In this document: positions 17,238-25,241 of the stretch, one piece after another
How the letters are laid out: every line of letters starts with the position of its first letter
How positions within the stretch are numbered: position 1 is the first letter of the stretch
Source of the DNA: Virgibacillus natechei
Lineage (GTDB): Bacteria > Bacillota > Bacilli > Bacillales > Amphibacillaceae
Direction of reading: 5' to 3'
DNA length: 64,000 nucleotides
Assembly: GCF_026013645.1 (NCBI RefSeq)
Contig: NZ_CP110224.1
Coordinates: 434,001 to 498,000 of the forward strand
Made by a program: the position numbers and the translations under genes
Notes under the pieces: generated by a model
Databases searched by the model: none
Seen by the model: only the letters and a program-made list of their open reading frames with translations
Told to the model about the DNA's origin: nothing

Positions 17238-17381
17238 CGTATAGTTATAGTATACAAGAAAAAGGGAGAGATTGATATACAATATATTACGTTATGTTTA
17301 TTTGCTTCAAATTGCCGCTTTGAAAGCATTGATCACACGTTTGATTAAAATGTATTTCGTATATAACAGTCTATCATCATA

Positions 17382-17765
17382 ATGGAGAGGCTACATGCAT
17401 TTCCTGTTGATCGTGAGAATCTTGGGCCAAGTACGATCAAAATCCCGAGAAGATTACTAGCAGAAAATAAGGTGGTAGGCATTTTCCCAAGTGGTACAAG
17501 AACTAGTGAAGAAACCCCATTGAAGCGAGGCGCGGTTACAATCGCTAGCCATTCCAAGGTTCCAATCGTTCCTGTGGCTTATGTTGGGCCGAATACTGTC
17601 GGCGACTTGGTCAAGCGTAAAAAGCCGCGAATTATCTATGGTGTGCCAATTATTTACAAAGATAACCAACCAAAAAAAGAAGCGATGGAAATCATGATGG
17701 AAGAACGAAACAGGGAACTAAAACATTTACGGAATGAACTCGAGTCAGTGGCTGAGCAGATTTGA
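17382..17765 (+). pseudogene. 5'-truncated PlsC-type acyltransferase
   Basis: Encodes the C-terminal two thirds of a 1-acyl-glycerol-3-phosphate acyltransferase. Block II (FPVDRENLGPSTIK) is at the start and block III (GIFPSGTRTSEETPLKRGA) follows, with VPIVPVAYVGP. The essential N-terminal HX4D motif and the first helix (about 70 residues) are missing. Upstream DNA shows no matching frame. It is probably inactive. Copy 2 of the 88-bp element lies 33 bases downstream. Confidence 0.75.
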
Positions 17766-17797
17766 CATAGTCTATAGTTTCATAAGCCCCGTTTTTG

Positions 17798-17885
17798 GCA
17801 AATGGGAAAGTATAAAAACTTCCCTATTTGCATAAGCGCAACTAAGGCATTCACCGAAATCCGTTGTGAATGCCAAGTTTTCTAA
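17798..17885 (+). mobile_element. 88-bp two-hairpin element, copy 2
   Basis: Hairpin 1 pairs GCAAATGGGAAAG with CTTCCCTATTTGC. The linker is GCATAAGCGCAACTAAGGC. Hairpin 2 is a perfect nine-pair stem, GGCATTCAC/GTGAATGCC, whose sequence differs from the other copies while pairing is kept. It ends AAGTTTTCTAA and the 5' flank is GTTTTTG. Confidence 0.82.
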
Positions 17886-17896
17886 TAATTGTAGTT

Positions 17897-17942
17897 GACC
17901 ATTGTGGTCTAAAGTGCTACACTTTAATCGACCGGGTTGGTC
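17897..17942 (+). promoter_or_regulatory. Two TetR-type operators ahead of an exporter operon
   Basis: GACCATTGTGGTC (17897-17909) and GACCGGGTTGGTC (17930-17942) share GACCnnnnYGGTC dyad symmetry and are 33 bases apart. They lie immediately upstream of the TetR gene and are probably its autoregulatory sites. Confidence 0.65.
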
Positions 17943-17986
17943 TATTTAGAAATAACAATGAATATAAAATTATAAAGGGGGAGTTG

Positions 17987-18634
17987 GTGGCTATTACAAA
18001 GACATTTAAGAACCTCGACGAAAGTAAACAAAAAAGAATTTTAAATGCAGCGCTTAAAGAATTTGCAACGAACGATTATGAGCAGGCTTCAACGAACCGG
18101 ATTGTGAAAAATGCTGGAATAGGAAAAGGCATGCTTTTTTACTATTTTCAAAACAAAAAAGAGCTCTATCATTATTTAATCGATTATGCAATCAACATTA
18201 TGATTGATGAATATTTCAGTCTTATTGATACAAAGGAATCTGACTTTGTAGAGCGTTTGAAACAAATTGCTCAAGTTAAATCAACCTATTACTATAATCA
18301 TCCAGACGTCAGTAATTTTATAGGAAATATTTTCTTGGATGATCAAGCGCAACTACCGGAAGGGTTGGAAAATAGATTGCAAGACTTACAAATAAGAGGA
18401 TATTCTCTTTTATATGATGATGTGGATACAAGTTTATTCCGGGATGATGTCGATGTAGAAAAGATCTATAAGCTTATTCGTTGGTCGATAGAGGGGTACC
18501 AGAATGAATTAATGAATTCCTTTAAAGGTCAGAATATATCATTTATCGACTTAGAACCATACTGGGAAGAATTCGATGAATATCTGGAAATTTTAAAAAC
18601 AAGTTTCTATAAACAAGAGGGGGAGTTCAAATGA
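17987..18634 (+). CDS. TetR-family repressor of the adjacent ABC exporter
   Basis: A 215-residue TetR regulator. The HTH is in ASTNRIVKNAGIGKGMLFYY and FQNKKELYHYLID (residues ~30-62). The GTG start at 17987 is chosen because AAAGGGGG lies 6 bases upstream; a longer frame from 17870 would run through mobile element copy 2 and both operators. The stop overlaps the ABC ATPase start by four bases, so it is part of a three-gene operon and probably controls it in response to an exported compound. Confidence 0.87.
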   Translation: MAITKTFKNLDESKQKRILNAALKEFATNDYEQASTNRIVKNAGIGKGMLFYYFQNKKELYHYLIDYAINIMIDEYFSLIDTKESDFVERLKQIAQVKSTYYYNHPDVSNFIGNIFLDDQAQLPEGLENRLQDLQIRGYSLLYDDVDTSLFRDDVDVEKIYKLIRWSIEGYQNELMNSFKGQNISFIDLEPYWEEFDEYLEILKTSFYKQEGEFK

Positions 18635-19545
18635 GTGTGCTGCAAGTAAATAACCTAACAAAGAAATTTGGGAAATTCACAGCATTAGATGGAGTGAATA
18701 TTGAAGTAAATGAAGGGGAAGTTTATGGTTTCATTGGCCCGAATGGTGCTGGTAAATCAACGACCATTCGTGTGTTGCTCGGTATTTTAAAGGCAACAGA
18801 AGGGGAAGCAAAGGTTTTTGGCAAGGATGTGTGGGCAAATGCGGTTGAGATACATAAGCATATTGCCTATGTACCAGGTGATGTAAACCTATGGCCCAAC
18901 TTAACAGGTGGGGAAGTTATTGATCTATTTGTGAAACTGCGTGGTGGGAATAATAAAAATCGACGCGAGGAATTGATTGAGAAATTCAAGTTAGATCCAA
19001 CCAAAAAATGCAGAACCTATTCCAAAGGGAACCGGCAAAAGGTTGCGTTAATCGCTGCTTTTTCATCAGATGCAGATCTCTATATTTTAGATGAACCGAC
19101 ATCAGGCTTAGATCCATTGATGGAGCAGGTTTTTCAGGATTGTGTCATGGATGCGAAAAGGGCAGGGAAAAGTGTCCTGCTTTCCAGTCATATTTTATCG
19201 GAAGTAGAAAAGCTATGTGATCGAGTCGCCATTATTCGAGAGGGTAGCATTATTGAAAGTGGCTCATTAAAAGAGTTACGTCATTTAACGCGTAACAATC
19301 TGCTAGTTGAAACAAAACAAGCCATTACTGCTTTAAATGAGTTAAAAGGTGTTCATGCGATTGAAGAACAGGAACAAGGCCTAGCATTTCAAGTAGATAC
19401 GGAAGAAATGGACGCGGTTATGAAGCATATCAGTCAATTCGGTATTGTGAAATTGGAAAGCGCACCACCGACATTGGAAGATTTATTTATGCGTCATTAT
19501 GAAGGCGGGGAGCAAAAAGAGACAGGAGCAGGAGGTGCATCCTAA
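18631..19545 (+). CDS. ABC exporter ATPase
   Basis: A 304-residue drug/antibiotic-export type ATPase. Walker A is GPNGAGKSTTIRVLLG (~37-52), the signature region is TYSKGNRQKVALIAAFSSDA, with SKGN replacing the usual SGGQ, Walker B is LYILDEPTSGLDP and the switch His is in LLSSHILSEVEK. The C-terminal extension is typical of self-resistance and lipid-export ATPases. It overlaps the downstream permease start by one base. Confidence 0.9.
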   Translation: MSVLQVNNLTKKFGKFTALDGVNIEVNEGEVYGFIGPNGAGKSTTIRVLLGILKATEGEAKVFGKDVWANAVEIHKHIAYVPGDVNLWPNLTGGEVIDLFVKLRGGNNKNRREELIEKFKLDPTKKCRTYSKGNRQKVALIAAFSSDADLYILDEPTSGLDPLMEQVFQDCVMDAKRAGKSVLLSSHILSEVEKLCDRVAIIREGSIIESGSLKELRHLTRNNLLVETKQAITALNELKGVHAIEEQEQGLAFQVDTEEMDAVMKHISQFGIVKLESAPPTLEDLFMRHYEGGEQKETGAGGAS

Positions 19546-21143
19546 TGGCAGATAATATGAAAAAAACCGGTGCACTTTCCCGTTTTATTATAAGACGGGA
19601 TCGCATTCGTATTCCATTATGGTTAATCGGAATTGTCTTTTTTACATTGATAGTGCCGATTGCTTTTACAGATTTATACCCTTCACAAGAAGACAGAACA
19701 GGTATGGCTGAAACAATGGAAAATCCAGCGATGACTGCAATGGTGGGTCCGGGTGATTTAAGTAATTATACCATTGGTGCGATGACGGCACATCAAATGT
19801 TGCTTCTTACAGCAGTTGTTGTTGGGATAATGAGTATTCTGCTTGTGACTCGCCATACACGAGCAGATGAAGAAGACGGGCGTATCGAGATGGTTCGTTC
19901 CTTACCGGTAGGACGATTATCTAATCTAAATGCAACTTTATTTGTTTTAGGGATAACGAATGTGATTTTAGCACTAATCACTGGTTTTGGATTATATGCA
20001 TTAGGGATCGAAAGTATGGGCATGGAAGGGTCTCTACTATATGGCGCAGCTTTAGGGGCAACCGGTATCTTTTTTGCTGGGGTAACTGCCCTATTTGCCC
20101 AGCTTTCAGAAAACTCCCGTGGTACAACTGGTTTTTCCATAGCAGTACTCATTATCGCCTATCTTGTTCGTGCTGTTGGCGATGTAGGTAACGAAGCATT
20201 ATCATGGATCTCTCCTTTAGGCTGGGTGACACAGACAGAGGCTTATGCCACGAATAATTGGTGGCCAATTGTATTGATGCTTGGTGTATCTATCATTCTA
20301 TTTATTCTTGCTAATTATTTGAATGCTGTTCGCGATTTGGAAGCGGGATTTTTCCCAGCAAGGCCAGGCAGAAAATATGCATCCTCATTTTTACAAAGTC
20401 CAATAGGGCTAGCGCTAAGACTACAACGGACTGGGATAATCGCTTGGGCTATTGGTATGTTTGTGATGGGGATTTCTTATGGATCCATTATGGGTGATTT
20501 GGAATCCTTTTTTGCAGGCAACGAGGTAATGGAACAAATGCTAATGGAAGAGGAAGGGTACACATTAACAGAGCAATTTATTCCGATGTTAATGATTATC
20601 ATGGCATTACTCGCCACGGTACCTCCCATCATGGCAATGAATAAACTGTATGGGGAAGAGAAAAAGAATCGCATCGAACATCTGCTTGGAAGAGCTGTTT
20701 CACGCACCAGGTTGATGGGTAGTTATGTGGTTATCTCCATTGTGAATGGATTTATTATGCTTTCACTTACGGCCATTGGTCTATGGGCTGCGGGAGCCGC
20801 TGTTATGGAAGATGGGTTTGCTTTTGGAACGATATATGGAGCAGCCCTGGTATACTACCCGGCAATGCTTGTCATGATTGGTTTAGCTGTATTGCTAATC
20901 GGTTTTCTTCCAAGGTTGGCTAGTCTCATTTGGCTCTATGTATTTTACTCTTTCATCGTTCTTTATTTAGGAGGATTATTCCAGTTCCCGGATTGGGTCG
21001 GACAGCTCTCACCATATGGACACATTTCGCAACTACCCGTTGAAGAAATGGAATGGGTGCCGGTTGTCATTCTGACGGTAACTGCTGTTGTGCTGTTGGT
21101 TGTTGGATTTATTGGGTATAGGAAGCGGGATATGGAAGGGTGA
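19545..21143 (+). CDS. ABC exporter permease (polyketide-antibiotic exporter type)
   Basis: A 532-residue integral membrane protein with two six-helix halves, about twelve segments in total. It resembles the TnrB/tetronasin-export permeases. Both halves carry matching motifs: LLVTRHTRADEEDGRIEMVR in the first half and YGEEKKNRIEHLLGRAVSRT in the second, each a conserved E-D/K-x-R-I-E cytosolic loop. It pairs with the ATPase at 18631. The compound exported is not known. Confidence 0.85.
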   Translation: MADNMKKTGALSRFIIRRDRIRIPLWLIGIVFFTLIVPIAFTDLYPSQEDRTGMAETMENPAMTAMVGPGDLSNYTIGAMTAHQMLLLTAVVVGIMSILLVTRHTRADEEDGRIEMVRSLPVGRLSNLNATLFVLGITNVILALITGFGLYALGIESMGMEGSLLYGAALGATGIFFAGVTALFAQLSENSRGTTGFSIAVLIIAYLVRAVGDVGNEALSWISPLGWVTQTEAYATNNWWPIVLMLGVSIILFILANYLNAVRDLEAGFFPARPGRKYASSFLQSPIGLALRLQRTGIIAWAIGMFVMGISYGSIMGDLESFFAGNEVMEQMLMEEEGYTLTEQFIPMLMIIMALLATVPPIMAMNKLYGEEKKNRIEHLLGRAVSRTRLMGSYVVISIVNGFIMLSLTAIGLWAAGAAVMEDGFAFGTIYGAALVYYPAMLVMIGLAVLLIGFLPRLASLIWLYVFYSFIVLYLGGLFQFPDWVGQLSPYGHISQLPVEEMEWVPVVILTVTAVVLLVVGFIGYRKRDMEG

Positions 21144-21222
21144 TAGGATTACTGAAGCTTAGTTAATAAGAGTTTTATTCATGTATAACTCAAACAGTTA
21201 TCCATTTATTTTCATTAAAGAG

Positions 21223-21260
21223 AGTGTCTCATAAGAAGTTAAATCGACTTATGAGACACT
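21223..21260. terminator. Strong inverted repeat after the exporter operon
   Basis: AGTGTCTCATAAG (21223-21235) pairs perfectly with CTTATGAGACACT (21248-21260). No T-run follows. It probably separates converging transcripts, but could be the end of a vanished insertion element. Confidence 0.6.
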
Positions 21261-21284
21261 TGCTATACTAAGCAGTAAAACTTC

Positions 21285-21449
21285 TTACTCCTTTTTCAAC
21301 GTATATCCTATAATTCCGAATAGTAGAGTTACTATACCAACAATTGTAGCTTCTAAGAATACATTTAAATTATCAAAGTTATATGTGATAACCATTGTTG
21401 ATAATATAGCACCAACTACTGAGAATAGAAGAATAAGTAAGAATTTCAT
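21285..21449 (-). CDS. Small membrane protein, 54 residues
   Basis: An ATG-started 54-codon ORF with a GGTGA ribosome site 6 bases upstream. It encodes two hydrophobic helices (LLILLFSVVGAILSTMVI and ATIVGIVTLLFGIIGYT) separated by a short polar loop and ending in LKKE. I do not recognise a family. It ends a run of small minus-strand genes with an XRE regulator. Confidence 0.6.
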   Translation of the reverse strand: MKFLLILLFSVVGAILSTMVITYNFDNLNVFLEATIVGIVTLLFGIIGYTLKKE

Positions 21450-21483
21450 ATTATCACCGCAATTTCAAATATTTGTTTATTTC

Positions 21484-21718
21484 TTACTGTAGGAACAGCT
21501 CTGGGCTTTGAGGACTTAAGTAATTAATTCTGATGATTATAGGTACACCAGACGTGTACGTATTAATAACCGCTCCAGCTGCTGCGCCAATTGCGGCTCC
21601 GTGAGCAGCATTCATTTCTAGGTAATAGTTGACGGCCTTAAGTTGTTCAATAATTATATCATATTCATTAGGAATCTCTTGAAAATCTACTGTAAGATAT
21701 TCTTTTTGAACATGTCAT
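21484..21718 (-). pseudogene. Small broken ORF with a frameshift in an A-run
   Basis: A strong GGGAGG precedes ATG ACA TGT at 21718, but the frame stops after 17 codons. Removing one A from the CAAAAAG run near 21705 restores about 77 codons, including EYLTVDFQEIPNEYDIII, then MNAAHGAAIGAAAGAVIN, ending PELFLQ. The Gly/Ala-rich zipper-like segment is notable. The family is unknown. It may be a recent loss, a phase-variable run or a base error. Confidence 0.5.
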
Positions 21719-21817
21719 TACATTCCTCCCTATGAAAGAAACTATGTCTTGAACAATGTGAAATGCTATTAATAATTTTTTATATACAACCATCCTCATA
21801 AAAAAAGAACATTAATA

Positions 21818-22003
21818 CTATCTATTTGCATCAATTATTGTCATCAGAGCAATTATTGAAATAAACAGTATGAGTAGTATCACTCCAAATTTTACCTTCC
21901 CTTTTTTCGTGAGCTTATTATTTTCATCTAAATCGTTTTTAAGAAATAAGTATGTTATAAAAACAAAAACCAATAATGCACCGACAAAATATAGACTGCT
22001 CAT
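21818..22003 (-). CDS. Small membrane protein, 61 residues
   Basis: A 61-residue protein with two hydrophobic segments: LYFVGALLVFVFITYLFL near the N-terminus and VILLILFISIIALMTII near the C-terminus. A KKGKVK loop lies between them. The start has GAGGTGGG just upstream. It follows the four-helix protein at 22034 by 30 bases and is probably in the XRE-led operon. No function is assigned. Confidence 0.65.
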   Translation of the reverse strand: MSSLYFVGALLVFVFITYLFLKNDLDENNKLTKKGKVKFGVILLILFISIIALMTIIDANR

Positions 22004-22033
22004 TTACCCACCTCGTTATTTTTAAATTTGTAC

Positions 22034-22414
22034 TCAATTACGTTTTGCGACAATAATAAAAATCGAAAAAATTGTAATCATAGAGAAGCCGGTTAAAAGA
22101 CTCAACACTTCTGTAGATGTAAGAGTAAATAAATTCGTTTGCAAAACAATTGTCAACACAAGAGTAAAACCGATTATTGCTGTTAGAGAATATTGCATCG
22201 CTTTTTGTTTAATATATTTCGTCCGTTCATCCTTCTGGGAAACTTGAGGTTGAAGATAACCAATTGCAAAACACATGTATGTCATGCCACCCCAAGGCAA
22301 AGTTTCAACCAAAGAAAGTGTACTAGTCATCAACGAAATAACGAGCATTACAGAAAAAATTAAAAATAAAAGAATACCAAATGAATAAAAAAATCTACCT
22401 GACACCATATTCAT
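22034..22414 (-). CDS. Four-TM protein paired with an XRE regulator
   Basis: A 126-residue membrane protein with four hydrophobic segments. Its central cytosolic loop QKDERTKYIKQKAMQYSL carries the DERxxxIxxKA pattern common to small membrane proteins encoded beside XRE regulators (DUF2178-like). The preceding XRE gene lies 13 bases upstream on the same strand. A signalling or stress role is only inferred. Confidence 0.7.
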   Translation of the reverse strand: MNMVSGRFFYSFGILLFLIFSVMLVISLMTSTLSLVETLPWGGMTYMCFAIGYLQPQVSQKDERTKYIKQKAMQYSLTAIIGFTLVLTIVLQTNLFTLTSTEVLSLLTGFSMITIFSIFIIVAKRN

Positions 22415-22427
22415 ACACCCCTTCCTT

Positions 22428-22649
22428 TTATTTATTAAAGAAATCCTTTAATTCTTTTTCATCCAAAGAGAAGATACTCTCCACTGATGTATTAAATGTT
22501 TTTGCGATGATTAATGCTAATGGAAGGGAAGGATTATATCTTCCTTTTTCAATGGATAGAATGGTTTGTCTCGAAACGCTAAGTTTTATTGCCAATTCTT
22601 CCTGTGAATAACTATGTTTGTTCCTATAAAATTTTAATTTGTTTTCCAA
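22428..22649 (-). CDS. XRE-family HTH regulator (YozG-like)
   Basis: A 73-residue single-domain Cro/CI-type regulator. The HTH is [20 protein letters not shown] (residues ~14-33) followed by [19 protein letters not shown]. The TTG start is preceded by GGGAGGAG. This compact type usually represses its own operon, here the membrane proteins at 22034 and 21818. Confidence 0.88.
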   Translation of the reverse strand: MENKLKFYRNKHSYSQEELAIKLSVSRQTILSIEKGRYNPSLPLALIIAKTFNTSVESIFSLDEKELKDFFNK

Positions 22650-22767
22650 TTACTCCTCCCCCCTCATCTGTCTTTCTAATTATAACGTAAAGCAAGCTGT
22701 ACGTAAAGTTCATTTTACATTGTGAGTCTATCAATTATCTACAGGAAATATCTTATCTTTTAATTGA

Positions 22768-22950
22768 AGTGCTTGTTTAAATGCAATTGAATTTTTAAAA
22801 ACAAACGGGGTTACGGAAGAACAAGCGTATATGTTACTTAGCTCTGCTCCTGCAAAAGGACATTTAGCTGGTGTGGTAGATATACCAAATTCCTGTTGTA
22901 CTGTTGCGCTGCCAAAAGATATATTCGAGAAAGATATCTTACCCAAGTAA
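22768..22950 (+). pseudogene. C-terminal remnant of formamidase/acetamidase (FmdA)
   Basis: An open frame without a start encodes AIEFLKTNGVTEEQAYMLLS, then PAKGHLAGVVDIPNSC and IFEKDILPK before the stop. This matches the C-terminal end of FmdA/AmiF-type amidases (about 300-400 residues), with all catalytic parts deleted. The downstream FmdB gene is intact, matching the common fmdA-fmdB order. Confidence 0.75.
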
Positions 22951-22966
22951 ATTGGAGAAATAAAGT

Positions 22967-23236
22967 ATGGCAAATCACACGTTTTTTTGTGAAGGATGCG
23001 GCGAATTCACATTGTGGTATCAAGGCATTCGCGGAAATAAACAAGAAGCAAATTGCCCTGATTGTAAAACTTTGGCAAAGCGGATGTTCAAACCTCCAAT
23101 TACATTTCGAATGGATAGTCAGGTAAAAGGCAGGATTGAGCGTGGGATGGAACCCAGAGTAGTGAGGAAAGATGACATGCCGAAAAACAGGAATAAAAAG
23201 CAGGGAGTTTCGCGGCCGTGGCAAGCGGGACATTAA
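22967..23236 (+). CDS. FmdB-family zinc-ribbon protein
   Basis: An 89-residue protein with a zinc-ribbon of the FmdB type: FFCEGCGEFTLWYQGI and ANCPDCKTLAKRMF supply two CxxC knuckles (residues ~6-35). The C-terminal tail is basic. In other bacteria it accompanies formamidase as a putative regulator. Here it survives although its partner is reduced to a remnant 16 bases upstream. Confidence 0.85.
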   Translation: MANHTFFCEGCGEFTLWYQGIRGNKQEANCPDCKTLAKRMFKPPITFRMDSQVKGRIERGMEPRVVRKDDMPKNRNKKQGVSRPWQAGH

Positions 23237-23336
23237 TTAACTTTTTTGGTGTCTATCAGAGTGACGTAAAATTGGTCGCTCTAGTAGGCACCATTAATTA
23301 ATTTATTCAGGTTCATCAGAGAGGGATTTACAATGA

Positions 23337-24107
23337 TTAAACTGTTTTTAATTCTTCAATCCATTCGTTTCGCTTCGACCATTCAAGTACCTCTATAGAA
23401 TAGTTTCGAAACGGTTCGATAAATCCTTCTGTTACAGGTTTATTTATATCATTAGCAAGTACAATGAAGTCTGATTTTTTTCGCATATCCCTTACATCTA
23501 TCCATGAAAATAATGGATCTCTATAATTTTCCGAACCCGGCGTGTTAATTGCTTTTATTAATTTTTCACTTTTATTTTTTGATCGTGGCAATGCAAAATC
23601 GAAATTTTGGGGTTTCCCTGAAGTTCCTGTGAAATTTGAGCCTTCGATAAATGGTACATCATGTTCCTCAAAGAATTCTGCAATTTCCTCAGTGAAAATA
23701 CTAATTACGGAATTTCTGGATGTGAGTAACATATCGGAGATTCGTAACATGCACTGGATTAACCTGTGTTGTTTTTCGGGATATTCATTCACATTACTAA
23801 AAGCAACGAAAAGTTCTCCCGTTTTTTCATTATGGTTCACTCCAAATACATTTAAGGAGGTTTTAAAGAAGTCATTTCTTTTTTGCGAACGCTTTATTTC
23901 AATGCCCAGCATGTCTAGTTCATTAAGAATATAACCATCATCCGTTATTCTAAAATGGTTGCTTCCTTCTTTGATAAAATACAATTGGATAAAATCATGG
24001 TGCATATCAACAAATGGTGTTGTTATTTCAATAAAATCATTGAAGCTTTCCAAGACTAATCTTTTATTATTCCACTCATCATATACCTTTTTTAAATTAT
24101 CAATCAT
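23337..24107 (-). CDS. DUF1828/DUF1829 protein
   Basis: A 256-residue protein. The N-terminal half matches the DUF1828 pattern: FIEITTPFVDMHHDFIQLYF (residues ~25-44) and FRITDDGYILNELDMLGIEI (~52-72). The C-terminal half is DUF1829-like (PQNFDFALPRSKNKSEKLIK). Acidic D-x-H-x-D and DDG residues look conserved and active-site-like, but no activity is established to my knowledge. There is no signal or membrane segment. It follows the gene at 24133 by 25 bases on the same strand and is likely co-transcribed. Such pairs occur in mobile and defence-rich regions, which is the basis of the finding below. Confidence 0.75.
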   Translation of the reverse strand: MIDNLKKVYDEWNNKRLVLESFNDFIEITTPFVDMHHDFIQLYFIKEGSNHFRITDDGYILNELDMLGIEIKRSQKRNDFFKTSLNVFGVNHNEKTGELFVAFSNVNEYPEKQHRLIQCMLRISDMLLTSRNSVISIFTEEIAEFFEEHDVPFIEGSNFTGTSGKPQNFDFALPRSKNKSEKLIKAINTPGSENYRDPLFSWIDVRDMRKKSDFIVLANDINKPVTEGFIEPFRNYSIEVLEWSKRNEWIEELKTV

Positions 24108-24132
24108 TGATCATGCACCTCCCAATTAATTT

Positions 24133-24615
24133 TTATAGTAATTCAATTTGTTCTTCGTATGTATAGTCATTTATATTTCCGACATTACAGCGCTCTAAAA
24201 ACTTTGTTAATAAAGTGACCATATCTTCTAATTCTTCCCTTGATAAGTACATCTTAGCATAATTATGTTCTAGCGGATAGGCAATGCTATCACCGTATTC
24301 GGGGTGAGCAATATGTATATGAGGGCAAGGAATTGTTTGTCCGGCTAACTCGTATGCACCTGGTGGATTTTGGTGGGGCGGACCTACTAAATCTAGCCTT
24401 AATAATACTTGATCTTTATGTTGTTGTTCTCTTAATTGGAGTGTGCATCTTTTTTTTAACCTTCCTTTCCGATTAACATCAATCCAAAAATAAAAAAGAC
24501 TACTTTTTAGTTCGATTTTTGTAGCGTTACCTAAAGGTGGTATGTTTATTTTGGCGGGTTCATTAATGATCTTTTTTAAAGAAAGGATCATTTCATTTAT
24601 AGTTTTTAGCTCCAT
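24133..24615 (-). CDS. Uncharacterised partner of the DUF1828 protein (DUF6978-like)
   Basis: A 160-residue soluble protein. Notable segments are LFYFWIDVNRKGRLKKRCTL (~40-60), LLRLDLVGPPHQNPPG, CPHIHIAHPEYGDSIAYPL with a H-x-H and a further His, and a C-terminal acidic helix EELEDMVTLLTKFLERCNVG. I link it tentatively to DUF6978. It is the first gene of a two-gene minus-strand unit. No known toxin or nuclease motif is clear. Confidence 0.65.
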   Translation of the reverse strand: MELKTINEMILSLKKIINEPAKINIPPLGNATKIELKSSLFYFWIDVNRKGRLKKRCTLQLREQQHKDQVLLRLDLVGPPHQNPPGAYELAGQTIPCPHIHIAHPEYGDSIAYPLEHNYAKMYLSREELEDMVTLLTKFLERCNVGNINDYTYEEQIELL

Positions 24616-24701
24616 TGTATTCTCCTTATAATAAATTCAACAATACCCAAGAAATTTTACTGAGGATTACTGGTGTGCGGCGAAGCATTTCTTGTATTTA
24701 G

Positions 24702-24901
24702 AAAATTATAACACATATTGAAGGAATTTACGAAATTGAAATTACCAAGACTATTAAACCTCGTTATGATAAGCGCTTCATAGACTTTGTTGTAGACCGA
24801 ACAGATAGTAAAAACTTTTATATGAAAATGCTGGAAGATCAAGCGCTGATGAACTTCGTGAGGGAACGTATGAAGGAAGATGTTTATCATGGATTGCGTG
24901 A
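24702..24901 (+). pseudogene. Unrecognised C-terminal coding remnant
   Basis: An open frame with no start codon, running from a stop at 24699 to TAG at 24899. It encodes EGIYEIEITKTIKPRYDKRF, later a hydrophilic helix with MLEDQALMNFVRERMKEDVY and GLRDRG at the end. Codon use looks genuinely coding. It might be the tail of a restriction or helicase subunit, but I cannot place it. Confidence 0.4.
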
Positions 24902-25002
24902 TCGAGGGTAGGCGAAGTAGCCAGCTGGTACGAGAGGTTTTTCAGGAAACCAGTAGTGACTTGTACCTGAAATCATGTTACACTTACGTTTGCGATGAGC
25001 TG

Positions 25003-25109
25003 ATTTGTGTAAGACGAAGGATGAGGCAATTCATGTGGATGTGAACACATGGTCCTTCGCCACAAATTTCGTAAAGGCACCTGTACTTAAATGTATAGGT
25101 GTCTTTTTT
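25003..25109 (+). ncRNA. Candidate structured RNA with its own terminator
   Basis: A long hairpin pairs ATTTGTG and CGAAGGA (5' side, about 25003-25021) with TCCTTCG and CACAAAT (about 25052-25067). An inner ATGTG/CACAT stem caps it. A terminator hairpin (25075-25100) and a T-run follow. It lies ahead of the HEPN remnant and deaminase. It may be a small RNA or leader; no known riboswitch class is recognised. Confidence 0.45.
25075..25109 (+). terminator. Rho-independent terminator
   Basis: GGCACCTGTAC pairs with GTATAGGTGTC around a TTAAAT loop, followed by T6 A T5. Confidence 0.8.
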
Positions 25110-25241
25110 ATTTTTGATGAAACAGTATTTTTTAACTAACACCCTTCCGTAACACATTAGTTTGCCCATATAGCTCACTCTATAGTAAAATACGTATAAC
25201 AATAAGCTCGTCTGGTTCTATTATGTAGGGAGGAATATTTC

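Noticed and set aside
17870..17986. N-terminal extension of the TetR protein
   Set aside because: It would translate the end of mobile element copy 2 and both operators; GTG at 17987 has a proper ribosome site.
23231..23329. Imperfect ~38-bp direct repeat starting ATTAATTAA
   Set aside because: Two copies are diverged and AT-rich; I could not connect them to an element or function.
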